Positions 17,184-28,230 are shown, numbered from the stretch's first letter. The stretch is DNA of 64,000 bases from an uncultured Paracoccaceae bacterium (GCA_947488175.1 CANKYO010000004.1:186001-250000); one strand, 5' to 3'. Numbers and translations are program-made. Notes: a model not told the origin generated them from the letters alone.

Positions 17184-17597
17184 CTACCGGGTGAATTCGG
17201 TGACGGATGTGTAATCCTTGCGCGGCCCGGTCACGACCCAGACCGCCCGCCAGCGCGGCCAAGGGATGAAATCATAACGCACCGCATAGGCATCATCGCC
17301 ACATTGATGATCGGTGCCGGACACGTAGCCGTGCGGGACAAAACTGTGAAAGGCTGATCGGTCGTCAAACGTCATATCGACCCGGCCATCAACGAAATGC
17401 CAACGGTAACGGCGCGTCGCTTCCATCTCCGGTCCATCACCCAGACGCAAACGCCCCCGTTCTTCGTAAAGCAGCGTATCAGGTGCATCATCAGTGAAGG
17501 TGGCGGTCCCCTCCAGCCGCCCCGCATTGCCGGTCAACCTGTCCGTAATCTCGCGCGTGATGCGCCATTCGCCTTTGAAATCCTCTCGCGTCAGCAT
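17184..17597 (-). CDS. DUF6314 family protein
   Basis: 137 residues. The family pattern is visible: FKGEWRITREI, a series of beta strands with LEGTATFTD, LLYEERGRL, RRYRWHF, then DHQCGDDAYAVRYDF and the C-terminal GPRKDYTSVTEF. Probably a lipocalin-like beta barrel of unknown ligand. The start ATG (17597) overlaps the TAG of a 16-codon ORF just upstream (TAGATG), suggesting translational coupling. Divergent from purB. Confidence 0.7.
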   Translation of the reverse strand: MLTREDFKGEWRITREITDRLTGNAGRLEGTATFTDDAPDTLLYEERGRLRLGDGPEMEATRRYRWHFVDGRVDMTFDDRSAFHSFVPHGYVSGTDHQCGDDAYAVRYDFIPWPRWRAVWVVTGPRKDYTSVTEFTR

Positions 17598-17648
17598 CTA
17601 TTTCACCAACGCGCCGTCTGCCGGGCACATATTGACCGTGATCTTCAT
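17598..17648 (-). CDS. possible 16-residue leader peptide upstream of DUF6314
   Basis: An ATG at 17648 preceded by GGGAGAG opens a 16-codon frame, MKITVNMCPADGALVK, whose stop touches the DUF6314 start codon. It has a better ribosome site than the downstream gene itself. Either it is a coupling peptide, or the real job is to deliver ribosomes to DUF6314. It could be chance. Confidence 0.35.
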   Translation of the reverse strand: MKITVNMCPADGALVK

Positions 17649-17732
17649 GTCATCTCTCCCTTGAGGCTCCGCTGGCACCTCTTTATGACGCAGGTGCAAA
17701 CTGCTGCCCACCCCCATATCAAAGGTGCCCAT

Positions 17733-19046
17733 ATGATCCCTCGTTACTCTCGTCCGGAAATGACCGCCATTTGGGAACCAGCGACAAAATTCCGCATCTG
17801 GTACGAGATCGAGGCCCACGCCTGCGACGCGCAGGCCGCCATCGGTGTGATCCCCGAGGAAAACGCCGAGGCCGTCTGGAAAGCCAAGGATGTGGAATTC
17901 GACGTCGCCCGCATTGACGAAATCGAAGCGGTCACCAAACACGACGTCATCGCCTTCCTGACCCATCTGGCCGAACATATCGGGGCCGAGGATGCCCGGT
18001 TCGTCCATCAGGGCATGACCTCGTCCGATGTGCTGGACACCACGTTGAATGTGCAACTGGTCCGCGCCGCCGATATCCTGATTGCCGATATGGATCGGGT
18101 GCTAGCGGCGCTGAAGGCCCGCGCCTTTGAACACAAGATGGATGTGCGGATCGGGCGCAGCCACGGCATTCACGCCGAACCGACCACCATGGGCCTGACC
18201 TTTGCCCGATTTTATGCAGAAATGGACCGGGGGCGTGCGCGTCTGGTTGCGGCCCGCGCTGAAATCGCGACCGGGGCAATATCAGGTGCAGTCGGGACAT
18301 TTGCCAATATCGATCCATCGGTCGAGGAACATGTCTGCGCACAGCTTGGCCTGACGCCAGAGCCGATCAGCACACAGGTCATCCCCCGCGACCGGCACGC
18401 GATGTTCTTTGCCACGCTGGGCGTCATCGCCAGCAGCATCGAAAACATCGCCACCGAAATCCGGCACATGCAACGGACCGAGGTTCTGGAAGCCGAGGAA
18501 TTCTTTTCCAAGGGGCAAAAAGGCAGCTCTGCCATGCCCCACAAACGCAACCCGGTGCTGACCGAAAACCTGACCGGGCTGGCGCGTCTGGTGCGCATGT
18601 CCGTTGTTCCCGCGATGGAAAACGTCACGCTCTGGCATGAACGCGATATCAGCCATTCATCGGTGGAACGTGCCATCGGGCCGGATACGACCGTCACCCT
18701 AGACTTCGCCCTGAACCGGCTGGCTGGGGTGATCGAAAAACTGGTGATTTATCCCGACAATATGCTGGCCAATATGAACAAATTTCGCGGCTTGGTCATG
18801 TCACAGCGGGTGCTGCTGGCCTTGACCCAGGCTGGCGTCAGCCGCGAGGATGCTTACCGGCTGGTACAGCGCAATGCGATGAGAGTCTGGGAGGAAGGCG
18901 CGGATTTCAAAACCGAGTTGCTGGCCGATGATGAGGTGACACAGGCCCTGTCAGCAGATGAAATCGAGGAGAAATTCGATCTTGGGTATCACACCAAGCA
19001 CGTGGATACGATTTTCAACCGCGTTTTTGGCGCGGATGAGGGGTAA
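17733..19046 (+). CDS. purB: adenylosuccinate lyase
   Basis: 437 residues, usual length. It removes fumarate from SAICAR and from adenylosuccinate in purine synthesis. The N-terminus MIPRYSRPEMTAIW is typical of the family. Catalytic features include GRSHGIHAEPTTMGL (His general acid), TSSDVLDTT, and the flexible signature loop GSSAMPHKRNP near residue 263 with the catalytic Ser. The conserved WHERDISHSSVERAIGPD follows. The ATG at 17733 is preceded by AAAGGTG; the longer frame back to 17397 is antisense to DUF6314. A hairpin terminator lies directly after the stop. Confidence 0.96.
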   Translation: MIPRYSRPEMTAIWEPATKFRIWYEIEAHACDAQAAIGVIPEENAEAVWKAKDVEFDVARIDEIEAVTKHDVIAFLTHLAEHIGAEDARFVHQGMTSSDVLDTTLNVQLVRAADILIADMDRVLAALKARAFEHKMDVRIGRSHGIHAEPTTMGLTFARFYAEMDRGRARLVAARAEIATGAISGAVGTFANIDPSVEEHVCAQLGLTPEPISTQVIPRDRHAMFFATLGVIASSIENIATEIRHMQRTEVLEAEEFFSKGQKGSSAMPHKRNPVLTENLTGLARLVRMSVVPAMENVTLWHERDISHSSVERAIGPDTTVTLDFALNRLAGVIEKLVIYPDNMLANMNKFRGLVMSQRVLLALTQAGVSREDAYRLVQRNAMRVWEEGADFKTELLADDEVTQALSADEIEEKFDLGYHTKHVDTIFNRVFGADEG

Positions 19047-19047
19047 A

Positions 19048-19081
19048 GTGACCAGCCGTATGTCCCACCCCGGCCGGTCAC
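19048..19081. terminator. hairpin between purB and luxI
   Basis: GTGACCAGCC and GGCCGGTCAC pair with one mismatch and are followed by GTCATTTTCATT. It sits between convergent genes and can serve both. Confidence 0.65.
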
Positions 19082-19091
19082 GTCATTTTCA

Positions 19092-19784
19092 TTAGATCAC
19101 CGAAGGCGCATGAACCGGCTGCGGCTGCGGCATATGGGTCGCTTTCGGCAGATGCGCGGCAGGGATCGTCTTGGTCTTTTCAGCACCTGCGGCAGCCTTG
19201 CTGCGTATCGTTGGCATGCTGATACAGGCATAACGACGTCCGTCCTCTTCGTTGCGGTAAGGTTCGCCGATCCGATGGGCATCATATCCCAGTTTGCGCA
19301 ACGTCCGCGCCATCGCCAGAGGAGAGAGTGACATCAGTTCAGTCGCACCGTGCTGTTTGGCGATGTCGACCGCGCCATCCAACATCAGCGATAGGCAACT
19401 TGACCGATCCGCTTGTGTGTCCACTTCATCAGCGATCACAGTGCGTGTAACTTCCCAAACATTTTTGGTCGCTTCGGCCTGTGGAATAATGTCCGCAGGA
19501 ATGCCGATCAACTTTCCGGCGACAGCGTCACGCAACATATAGGTGTGTGATCCCCACTGTGCTGTGGTGGCCATCACGCGGGCCCCGCCCACAACTTTGC
19601 CATCACGCAACACCAGCGAATAATACGCGGTTGGGTTGTCATACTGGTCCATCTCAACGTCATCATCATGCGGGATCTGCCATCCCAACTGGTCTACGAA
19701 GAAACGCTTGCGCAAGCCCAAAAACTCGTAAAACGCGGCACCGTACAGATGGAGCTGCGCAAGGTTGAAGGTAACATTTTCCAT
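19092..19784 (-). CDS. luxI: LuxI-family acyl-homoserine-lactone synthase
   Basis: 230 residues. Makes N-acyl-homoserine lactone signals from SAM and an acyl carrier. The invariant residues are present: Arg25, Phe29 and Trp35 in GLRKRFFVDQLGW, Asp46 and Asp49 in VEMDQYDNP, Arg69 in GGARVMATT, and Glu and Arg in VWEVTRTVI. The last about 40 residues are Ala/Pro-rich (PQPQPVHAPSVI) and extend beyond the usual domain. luxR lies upstream on the same strand, 167 bp away. The 167-bp leader has an inverted repeat (19841-19857) that could be a lux box. Acyl chain length cannot be told from this. Confidence 0.92.
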   Translation of the reverse strand: MENVTFNLAQLHLYGAAFYEFLGLRKRFFVDQLGWQIPHDDDVEMDQYDNPTAYYSLVLRDGKVVGGARVMATTAQWGSHTYMLRDAVAGKLIGIPADIIPQAEATKNVWEVTRTVIADEVDTQADRSSCLSLMLDGAVDIAKQHGATELMSLSPLAMARTLRKLGYDAHRIGEPYRNEEDGRRYACISMPTIRSKAAAGAEKTKTIPAAHLPKATHMPQPQPVHAPSVI

Positions 19785-19840
19785 AACTTTCTTTCTCTCT
19801 ACTAAGGTTGAGTGACGAGTGGTGCCACCTCAGGTCGGAC

Positions 19841-19857
19841 GTTGCGTGTACTGCAAC
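19841..19857. promoter_or_regulatory. candidate lux-box-like inverted repeat upstream of luxI
   Basis: GTTGC-GTGTACT-GCAAC is a perfect 5-bp inverted repeat ending 57 bp before the luxI start. A little further up, CGAATTG occurs twice 10 bp apart (about 19873-19889). A LuxR-type dimer site is expected here, but classic lux boxes are 18-20 bp, so this is tentative. Confidence 0.35.
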
Positions 19858-19951
19858 AACGACAAATTAACTCGAATTGTTCCGAATTGAGAGAAAAAAT
19901 GGCCCGTGGGCGGAAACTGTCTAACTTCAAAGCCTTGCGGCCAGGAAAAGG

Positions 19952-20560
19952 TTAAATCAGCCCGTATTGGCTGGCCAGTGTCGCCGCCTGCGTGCCGGTT
20001 TTTGCGCCCAGTTTCAACTTTGCATTCTTCAGGCGCTGCTTGACCGCGCCTTCGCTGACATTCAACTCATGCGCGATTTCCTTGAGCCGCTTGCCGTCCT
20101 TGACCATGCCCAGCGCCTCTAGCTCGGCACGGGTCAGATTGGTGGGCGGTGCCGTTTCATTGTGCCTGCGGGTCAGGAATGCCTTGAGAAGCTTGACCTC
20201 CAGGTCAGTATACTCGCGGTCAGAGCGAACAAAGGACGCAAATGACCGTTGCGCATCAGGTCCGCTATCAAGGATGGAGATCGTCACACCATAGCGCAGC
20301 CCGAATGTCTGCGCCTGGGCGATGATCCGCTTGGGATCGTCCAGCGGCAACGCGCTCCACCGGCAGGTTCCCACATTGCTGTAGGCCCATCTAACGACCG
20401 GATCAAACAGCATAAAACGGTTGTTGGTGTAGTGTTCGATCCATTCGGGCGGAAGCGCGTTAATCTCTTCCATGGGAAAGGCAAAACCGATACGGAGGGC
20501 AATATAATGCCCCGCCGGAGCAAGCTGCTCAATCTCCTTTGGACCCAAAAGTGCCGACAT
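19952..20560 (-). CDS. luxR: LuxR-family quorum-sensing regulator
   Basis: 202 residues. The N-terminal autoinducer-binding domain (residues about 1-135) keeps the ligand-pocket residues in EWIEHYTNN (Trp, Tyr), LFDPVVRW (Asp-Pro, Trp) and CRW, and GLRYGVT. The C-terminal GerE-type helix-turn-helix (about 138-200) shows LTRAELEALGMVKDGKRLKEIA, LNVSEGAVKQRLKNAKLKLGA. It most likely responds to the product of the adjacent luxI. It is slightly short compared with TraR or LuxR (about 234-250), because of a shorter N-terminus. Divergent from a HTH-less homologue with 138 bp between the starts. Confidence 0.9.
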   Translation of the reverse strand: MSALLGPKEIEQLAPAGHYIALRIGFAFPMEEINALPPEWIEHYTNNRFMLFDPVVRWAYSNVGTCRWSALPLDDPKRIIAQAQTFGLRYGVTISILDSGPDAQRSFASFVRSDREYTDLEVKLLKAFLTRRHNETAPPTNLTRAELEALGMVKDGKRLKEIAHELNVSEGAVKQRLKNAKLKLGAKTGTQAATLASQYGLI

Positions 20561-20698
20561 TCACCTACCTCGAGGCCCTCATTTTTTATAAAAGCCTTGT
20601 TGCCTCTGCACTGTTATACCTACAATGTCGATACGCAATGCCTTCTAAAGAGTATTTCGAACGTAGATCGTTTGGCAACCGGAAAGCGAGTTAGGGAC

Positions 20699-21205
20699 AT
20701 GTCATCGACACAGGTAGAGATTAGTGAAGTTCTGGGCGAGTTGAGACAGATGGCACCGGCAGGTTATGCGATCGGGCTTCAGATCCAATACACGACCCCA
20801 AAATTCATGTTTCAGACATATAGCAAAGAATGGTTAGACTTCTATTCACAAAGGGGTTTGCTGATGTTGGACCCCACGCTGGCATGGGGGTTCGAGAACA
20901 CCGGGGCTGTCCGTTGGGACGCGTTGAAAGACAACGACCCCGCTGGTGTTATGAAACTGGCAGACGAGCATGGGATCAAACACGGCATCACCTGTGCACA
21001 GGAAACCGAAGGCGCAAAAGATGGGATTCGCAGCATCGGAAGCTTTGCCCGCGAAGACCGCGATTTCACCGACCAAGAGGTCGCAACCATCAGCGCGCGG
21101 TTTGATATGCTGCATGCGGCAACGGACGGTCAGGCGCAATTGTCACCCGAGACCGTGCAGCAACTGAAAAATATGTCGATTATGGTGACCCATCCCGGGT
21201 CATAA
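20699..21205 (+). CDS. LuxR-like autoinducer-binding protein without DNA-binding domain
   Basis: 168 residues, ATG at 20699 with a weak AGGGAC ribosome site. The sequence aligns along its length with the sensor domain of the neighbouring LuxR: shared MAPAGY, EW-x3-Y, LDP-x3-W, VRWDALKDNDP, GIKHGIT, SIGSFAREDRDFTDQEV. Pocket residues Trp, Tyr, Asp and Trp are kept. The chain ends at LSPETVQQLKNMSIMVTHPGS, at the point where the first HTH helix would begin (compare LTRAELEAL in LuxR), so DNA binding is lost. Truncated homologues such as TrlR of Agrobacterium inhibit the full protein by forming inactive dimers, and a similar modulator role is inferred. A signal sink or a signal-binding partner of another protein is possible. 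Confidence 0.8.
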   Translation: MSSTQVEISEVLGELRQMAPAGYAIGLQIQYTTPKFMFQTYSKEWLDFYSQRGLLMLDPTLAWGFENTGAVRWDALKDNDPAGVMKLADEHGIKHGITCAQETEGAKDGIRSIGSFAREDRDFTDQEVATISARFDMLHAATDGQAQLSPETVQQLKNMSIMVTHPGS

Positions 21206-21256
21206 GCTGCACGCCTCCTAACCATTCCTTTACGGCCCCGGGTGTAGAGGAATGTG

Positions 21257-22309
21257 ATGGATTTTCAGCCAAGTATATCCGGCGGTGATACACTGACCCG
21301 CCGCCGCAAGGCCGCGATGATCGTTCAGATGATGATCAGCGATGGCGGCAGCCTGTCCCTGTCCGAACTTCCCGAATCACTGCAAGAGGCGTTGGCCGGC
21401 GAATTGGGGGCGATCCGCCTTGTTGACCGGAGCACGGTTACCGCCGTGGCCGAGGAATTCGCGAGTGAACTTGAGGCTATTGGCCTTTCCGCGCCCGGCA
21501 ACCGCGACGGCGCGATCATGGCCATTGCCGATCATCTCAGCCCGCCTTTGGCCGAACGTCTGCGCGCGCAAACCGCCGCCGTGCGCAACGGCGATCACTG
21601 GCCGTCGATCGTCAATCTGCCGGTGGAACGCATTGTCAGCATCATGACCGCCGAAAGCATTGAGGTTTGCGCGGTTGCGCTGTCCAAGCTGCCGGTGGCC
21701 AAGGCGGCCGAGGTTTTGCAGAAAACCCCGGGCGAACGGGCCCGGCGCATTACCTTTGCCATGTCGCAGACCGCCGATATCACCCCCGATGCCGTGCGGC
21801 GCATCGGGGCAGCCTTGGCGCAGGATTATGGCCGCATCAACGAGCTGGCCTTTGAAAAGGCGCCGGTGCAGCGTCTGGGTGCGATTCTGAACTCCACCGC
21901 AACCGACACAAGAGAGGACGTTCTGGAAGGCTTGGGCGCCACCGATCCGGATTTTGCCAGCGATGTGCGCAAGGCGATCTTTACCTTCAAGGATATCGCC
22001 CCACGGGTCAAACCCACCGATATTCCCAATTGCATCCGGTCGGTGGATGGTACGGTTCTGACAACGGCCATTGCCGCCGGACTTGCTGGCGACGAACCTC
22101 TGGTCAAATCCGCAGAATTTATCCTGGGCAGCGTGTCGCAACGCATGGCGACCCAGATACGCGAGGATGCCGCTGAACTGGGCAAGGTGAAAAAGGACGA
22201 TGCCGAAAAGGCGATGGCCGAAATCACCGCCGCCATTCGCGAAATGGTCGATGGCGGGATCATCAAACTGATCGACCCTGACGAGGAGCAGGACGACGAG
22301 GCCTCCTGA
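21257..22309 (+). CDS. fliG: FliG-like flagellar motor switch protein
   Basis: 350 residues; ATG at 21257 after AGAGGAA. The C-terminal half has the FliG-M/C pattern: SDVRKAIFTFKDIAPRVKPTDI (compare the FliG xxxIRxxMFxFEDL helix), then TTAIAAGLAGDEPLVKSAEF, SQRMATQIREDAAELG and a closing AAIREMVDGGIIKLI. The N-terminal domain is divergent but has the repeated helical hairpin design. FliG joins the MS ring to the C ring and receives torque from the stators. No other flagellar gene lies nearby, so the gene is detached from the flagellar cluster. The acidic end DPDEEQDDEAS is unusual. Confidence 0.75.
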   Translation: MDFQPSISGGDTLTRRRKAAMIVQMMISDGGSLSLSELPESLQEALAGELGAIRLVDRSTVTAVAEEFASELEAIGLSAPGNRDGAIMAIADHLSPPLAERLRAQTAAVRNGDHWPSIVNLPVERIVSIMTAESIEVCAVALSKLPVAKAAEVLQKTPGERARRITFAMSQTADITPDAVRRIGAALAQDYGRINELAFEKAPVQRLGAILNSTATDTREDVLEGLGATDPDFASDVRKAIFTFKDIAPRVKPTDIPNCIRSVDGTVLTTAIAAGLAGDEPLVKSAEFILGSVSQRMATQIREDAAELGKVKKDDAEKAMAEITAAIREMVDGGIIKLIDPDEEQDDEAS

Positions 22310-22376
22310 CAAACTGGCATAGGCCCCTCTATCTGACCGATGGACAGTTCTGCATGAACTGATCTAACCTTTGGGC

Positions 22377-22727
22377 ATGACACAAAACCCTGATCCGTTT
22401 GACGGCAAACGCTGGCACGATATGGGCGGCGACGCCGCAGGCCCCGTCCCCACCGACCAACATGATTTCTCGCTTTGGGAAAAGCGGGTCGATGCCCTCA
22501 TGGTGATCTGCTCATCCAAGGGGCATTTCACCGTTGATGGTCTGCGCCGCGTGCTCGAAGACATGGGGCCCGAGGCATTCGAAACGATGAACTATTACGA
22601 ACGCTGGATCGCATCGGTCAATCAGAACCTGATCGAGGCGGGCGTCTATACCACCGCCGAGCTGGCACAGCGGATGACCGAGGTCGCCGCACGCGGCCCC
22701 ACCTATGGCGAGGCCAGCGGTGGTTGA
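22377..22727 (+). CDS. nitrile hydratase/thiocyanate hydrolase beta-type subunit, N-terminal half
   Basis: 116 residues. Corresponds to the N-terminal half of nitrile hydratase beta: WHDMGGDAAGPVP, DFSLWEKRVDAL, and the helix pair GLRRVLEDMGPEAFETMNYYERWIAS with GVYTTAELAQRM. In normal nitrile hydratase this is fused to the SH3-like C-terminal half, which here is a separate gene overlapping by 23 bases. The same split is known for thiocyanate hydrolase and toyocamycin nitrile hydratase. No clear ribosome site precedes the ATG at 22377. Confidence 0.75.
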   Translation: MTQNPDPFDGKRWHDMGGDAAGPVPTDQHDFSLWEKRVDALMVICSSKGHFTVDGLRRVLEDMGPEAFETMNYYERWIASVNQNLIEAGVYTTAELAQRMTEVAARGPTYGEASGG

Positions 22728-23007
22728 ACGGACCTATATGCGCGTCCGGCCCGACATGCCCCCCGGCCATGTACGCACCCCCGCTTATCTGCGCGGCAAA
22801 ACCGGCTGGGTTGAACGCAGGCTGGGGCCCTTCCCCAACCCCGAAGAGTTGGCCTACGGCCATAAGGGCAACCGGCTGCCAGTGATGCGCGTGCGCTTTA
22901 CCATGGCCGAGGTCTGGGGTGCAGGGGCCGAAACGCCTGACGACACGATTGACGCGGAAATCTACGCGCACTGGCTGGAAGAAACGGACCCACCCCATGC
23001 CTCATGA
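22705..23007 (+). CDS. nitrile hydratase/thiocyanate hydrolase beta-type subunit, SH3-like C-terminal half
   Basis: 100 residues. Matches the C-terminal barrel of nitrile hydratase beta: RVRPDMPPGHVRTPAYLRGKTG, GWVERRLG, the PVMRVRFTMAEVWG segment, and an acidic YAHWLEE end. ATG at 22705 lies inside the previous gene; a later ATG at 22738 is possible. The stop overlaps the next gene by 11 bases, so the three genes are translated as a coupled unit. Confidence 0.75.
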   Translation: MARPAVVERTYMRVRPDMPPGHVRTPAYLRGKTGWVERRLGPFPNPEELAYGHKGNRLPVMRVRFTMAEVWGAGAETPDDTIDAEIYAHWLEETDPPHAS

Positions 23008-23644
23008 TCATCACGACCATCTGTCTCCGTCGGGTCATCCGTATCGCCCGGACGATGATCATCCGCTGACCTATTGGCAGCAGATGGAAATTGCGATCCG
23101 CGAGATTTTGATCGAAAAAGGTGTCACCACCGCCGCCGAAATCAACGCCCAGATCGACGCGATGGATGCCCGCAGCCCAGCCAATGGGGCCGCCGTCGTC
23201 GCCAGGGCATGGACTGATCCGGCGTTTCGAGATGATTTGTTGGCCGATGGCAGTGCGGCCAGTGCAGCCATGGGGTTTGACATCGGGCCGATGAAGCTGA
23301 TCGCCGTTGAAAACACGCCCGATGTACACAACATCATCGTCTGCACCTTGTGTTCCTGCTATCCGCGCAACCTGCTGGGCCTGCCGCCTGACTGGTACAA
23401 ATCCCGCGCTTACCGGTCACGCACCGTGCGCGAACCGCGCAAGGTGCTGGCTGAATTCGGGGTCACCCTGCCCGACAGCACACAGGTCCGCGTCCATGAC
23501 AGCACCGCCGACATGCGCTATATCGTGATCCCGACCCGCCCGGCGGGGACAGATGGCTGGTCCGCCGGCGATCTGGCCGGGCTTGTCACCCGCGACAGCA
23601 TGATCGGCACCGGGCTGGCACGATCACCCGCCGATCATGCCTGA
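22997..23644 (+). CDS. cobalt-type nitrile hydratase alpha / thiocyanate hydrolase gamma subunit
   Basis: 215 residues. The catalytic subunit with the metal claw CTLCSC (about residues 116-121) in IIVCTLCSCYPRNLLGLPPDWYK. The Thr in CTLC is the cobalt-type signature (iron types have Ser). The N-terminus is His/Asp-rich (MPHDHHDHLSP) before the usual helical arm ILIEKGVTTAAEI. The enzyme hydrates nitriles to amides, or thiocyanate to carbonyl sulfide and ammonia, and subfamily cannot be settled by eye. No activator gene or amidase is adjacent. The start ATG overlaps the preceding stop. Confidence 0.85.
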   Translation: MPHDHHDHLSPSGHPYRPDDDHPLTYWQQMEIAIREILIEKGVTTAAEINAQIDAMDARSPANGAAVVARAWTDPAFRDDLLADGSAASAAMGFDIGPMKLIAVENTPDVHNIIVCTLCSCYPRNLLGLPPDWYKSRAYRSRTVREPRKVLAEFGVTLPDSTQVRVHDSTADMRYIVIPTRPAGTDGWSAGDLAGLVTRDSMIGTGLARSPADHA

Positions 23645-23664
23645 CGCAGCAGCGGGGCAGGTTC

Positions 23665-24552
23665 ATGGGTGACATTGCGGAGACACCGCCGCCCCAAGGG
23701 TCACGGGCCGATTGGCTGGCGGATCGCGCCTTGCGTGGCCTGATCAGCACGGTGTTGCGCCTGCCATATGAAACCCGTGTGCCGATGATGGGATCGGCGC
23801 TGCGGCGGGCCATCGGGCCGCTGGTAGGGTATCGTAAACGGGCCGAAGAAAACCTGGCGCTGATCTATCCAGACATGGATGAAACGGCCCGGCGCGACCT
23901 GGCCGAAAGCTGTTGCGACAATTTCGGGCGCACCCTGATCGAGAATTATTCATGGGAGGAGTTCGGCACACGTCTGGCCGACACGACCCCGACCGGTGCC
24001 GGGCTGGAACCGCTGGCCGAAGCGGCAGCCGCCAAACGACCGGTGATTTTTGTCACCGCGCATTTCGGCAATCACGAGGCCCCCCGCCAGGTTTTAACCC
24101 GGATGGGGCATACCATCGGCGGGCTATATCGCCCAATGCAGAACGCCTATTTCAACGCGCATTACGCCAAAACCATGACGTCTTGGGGCGGGCCGGTTTT
24201 TGAACAGGGACGGCGCGGCACGATGGGTTTTGCCCGGCATCTAAAATCCGGCGGCATGGGCACGCTTTTGTTTGACGTGTCGGCCACGGGCCTGAAGATA
24301 CCATTTCTTGGAAAGCCCGCCCACACCGCGACCTCTGCCGCAGATATCGCCCTACGACTGGATGCGCTGGTGATCCCCTATTTCGGGATCAGGCAGCCCG
24401 ACGGCCTGTCATTCGCGGTCGAGGTCGAAGCGCCGGTGGCCCACATGACACCCAAGGCGATGATGACCGAACTGACCGGGCGGCTTGAGGCGCAGATCGC
24501 CCGCAATCCGGCGCAATGGTTCTGGATTCACCGCCGCTGGAAAGCGCGCTAG
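23665..24552 (+). CDS. LpxL/HtrB-family lysophospholipid (lipid A lauroyl) acyltransferase
   Basis: 295 residues. Adds a secondary acyl chain to lipid A on the inner membrane. Motifs: catalytic H-x4-E in TAHFGNHEAPRQ, the GLYRPMQN strand, the GTLLFDVSATGLKIPFLGKPAHT block, and the C-terminal PAQWFWIHRRWK typical of the family. It starts 20 bases after the nitrile hydratase gene and may be read with it. The stop overlaps the convergent DUF1223 stop by four bases. Confidence 0.85.
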   Translation: MGDIAETPPPQGSRADWLADRALRGLISTVLRLPYETRVPMMGSALRRAIGPLVGYRKRAEENLALIYPDMDETARRDLAESCCDNFGRTLIENYSWEEFGTRLADTTPTGAGLEPLAEAAAAKRPVIFVTAHFGNHEAPRQVLTRMGHTIGGLYRPMQNAYFNAHYAKTMTSWGGPVFEQGRRGTMGFARHLKSGGMGTLLFDVSATGLKIPFLGKPAHTATSAADIALRLDALVIPYFGIRQPDGLSFAVEVEAPVAHMTPKAMMTELTGRLEAQIARNPAQWFWIHRRWKAR

Positions 24553-25238
24553 CGCAGCTCCGCCGCACCCACAATCGGGCCATTGCGGGCCTCTTGGATC
24601 AGCACCACAATAGGATCACCGCCAGAAATGGCCACGTTCATCCGCAGCGGGTCTGCCCCGTCCCAGTCGCCAATGACATCCCAGGCGTTGACCACATGAG
24701 CATAACTCAGCTCGCGACCTGCGTTTTCGCCCCGGCGGATCGCCACAGTTTCCTGCGGCGTATAGCGGACCAGTTGCACCACGTAATCGCCGCGCTGGTC
24801 GCCCTGGGCGTTGATCTGGATGATATCGCCACTGCGGCTCAGCGTCACATCAAAGGGCGATCCCTTGCTGCGATGCGCCGCCACCAGATCCATCACCTGC
24901 ATCGGGCGCGACCCGACAACATGGTCTTGACCATTGATGATCATCTGCGGAGTATAGACGGTCGTGGCACTGGCCGCCTGCGCATAGGCATGTTGACGGG
25001 CGGTATATTCCGGGCTGGCAAAAATGTCTTTCCAACCGATGTAGTCCCAGTAATCCACATGCAGTGCCAGCGCGATGATGTCGTCCCGTTTGGCCAGATC
25101 ATGCAGGAATGCATCAGCAGGCGGGCAAGACGAACAGCCTTGCGAAGTAAACAGCTCCACAACCACAGGGTTATCCGCTGCGGCAGGGTTCGTGGAAAGA
25201 ATGCCTGTCACAGCGAGGGCGGTCAAAAACTGGCGCAT
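24549..25238 (-). CDS. DUF1223 secreted thioredoxin-like protein
   Basis: 229 residues. A signal peptide (MRQFLTALAVTGILSTNPAAA) is followed by VVELFTSQGCSSCPPADAFL, the family's thioredoxin-like Cys-x-x-Cys strand, and VDYWDYIGWKDIFASP. The C-terminal half holds VNAWDVIGDWDG and VLIQEARNGPIVGAA. The ATG at 25238 begins the signal peptide; the frame is longer upstream without support. Probably a periplasmic redox protein of unknown partner. Confidence 0.85.
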   Translation of the reverse strand: MRQFLTALAVTGILSTNPAAADNPVVVELFTSQGCSSCPPADAFLHDLAKRDDIIALALHVDYWDYIGWKDIFASPEYTARQHAYAQAASATTVYTPQMIINGQDHVVGSRPMQVMDLVAAHRSKGSPFDVTLSRSGDIIQINAQGDQRGDYVVQLVRYTPQETVAIRRGENAGRELSYAHVVNAWDVIGDWDGADPLRMNVAISGGDPIVVLIQEARNGPIVGAAELR

Positions 25239-25446
25239 GTGGTGTCCCGAAAACTTAGTGCGACACCGGTGTATTGAGGATCGACTGAAATAGCCAATCA
25301 ACGAATTGCGAGAAAATCGTCATCAATATTTCAGAGTTTCGATCAATTGTGTGCAATGGTATACAAATCCCCCTTGATCGCGCGCGCCCCTTAAGGCACA
25401 AGCCCCTCAAGAACCCATCTAGCACATGCCATGAAAGGGAATCGCA

Positions 25447-28218
<2,772 letters not shown>

Positions 28219-28230
28219 GGAAATAACGAG

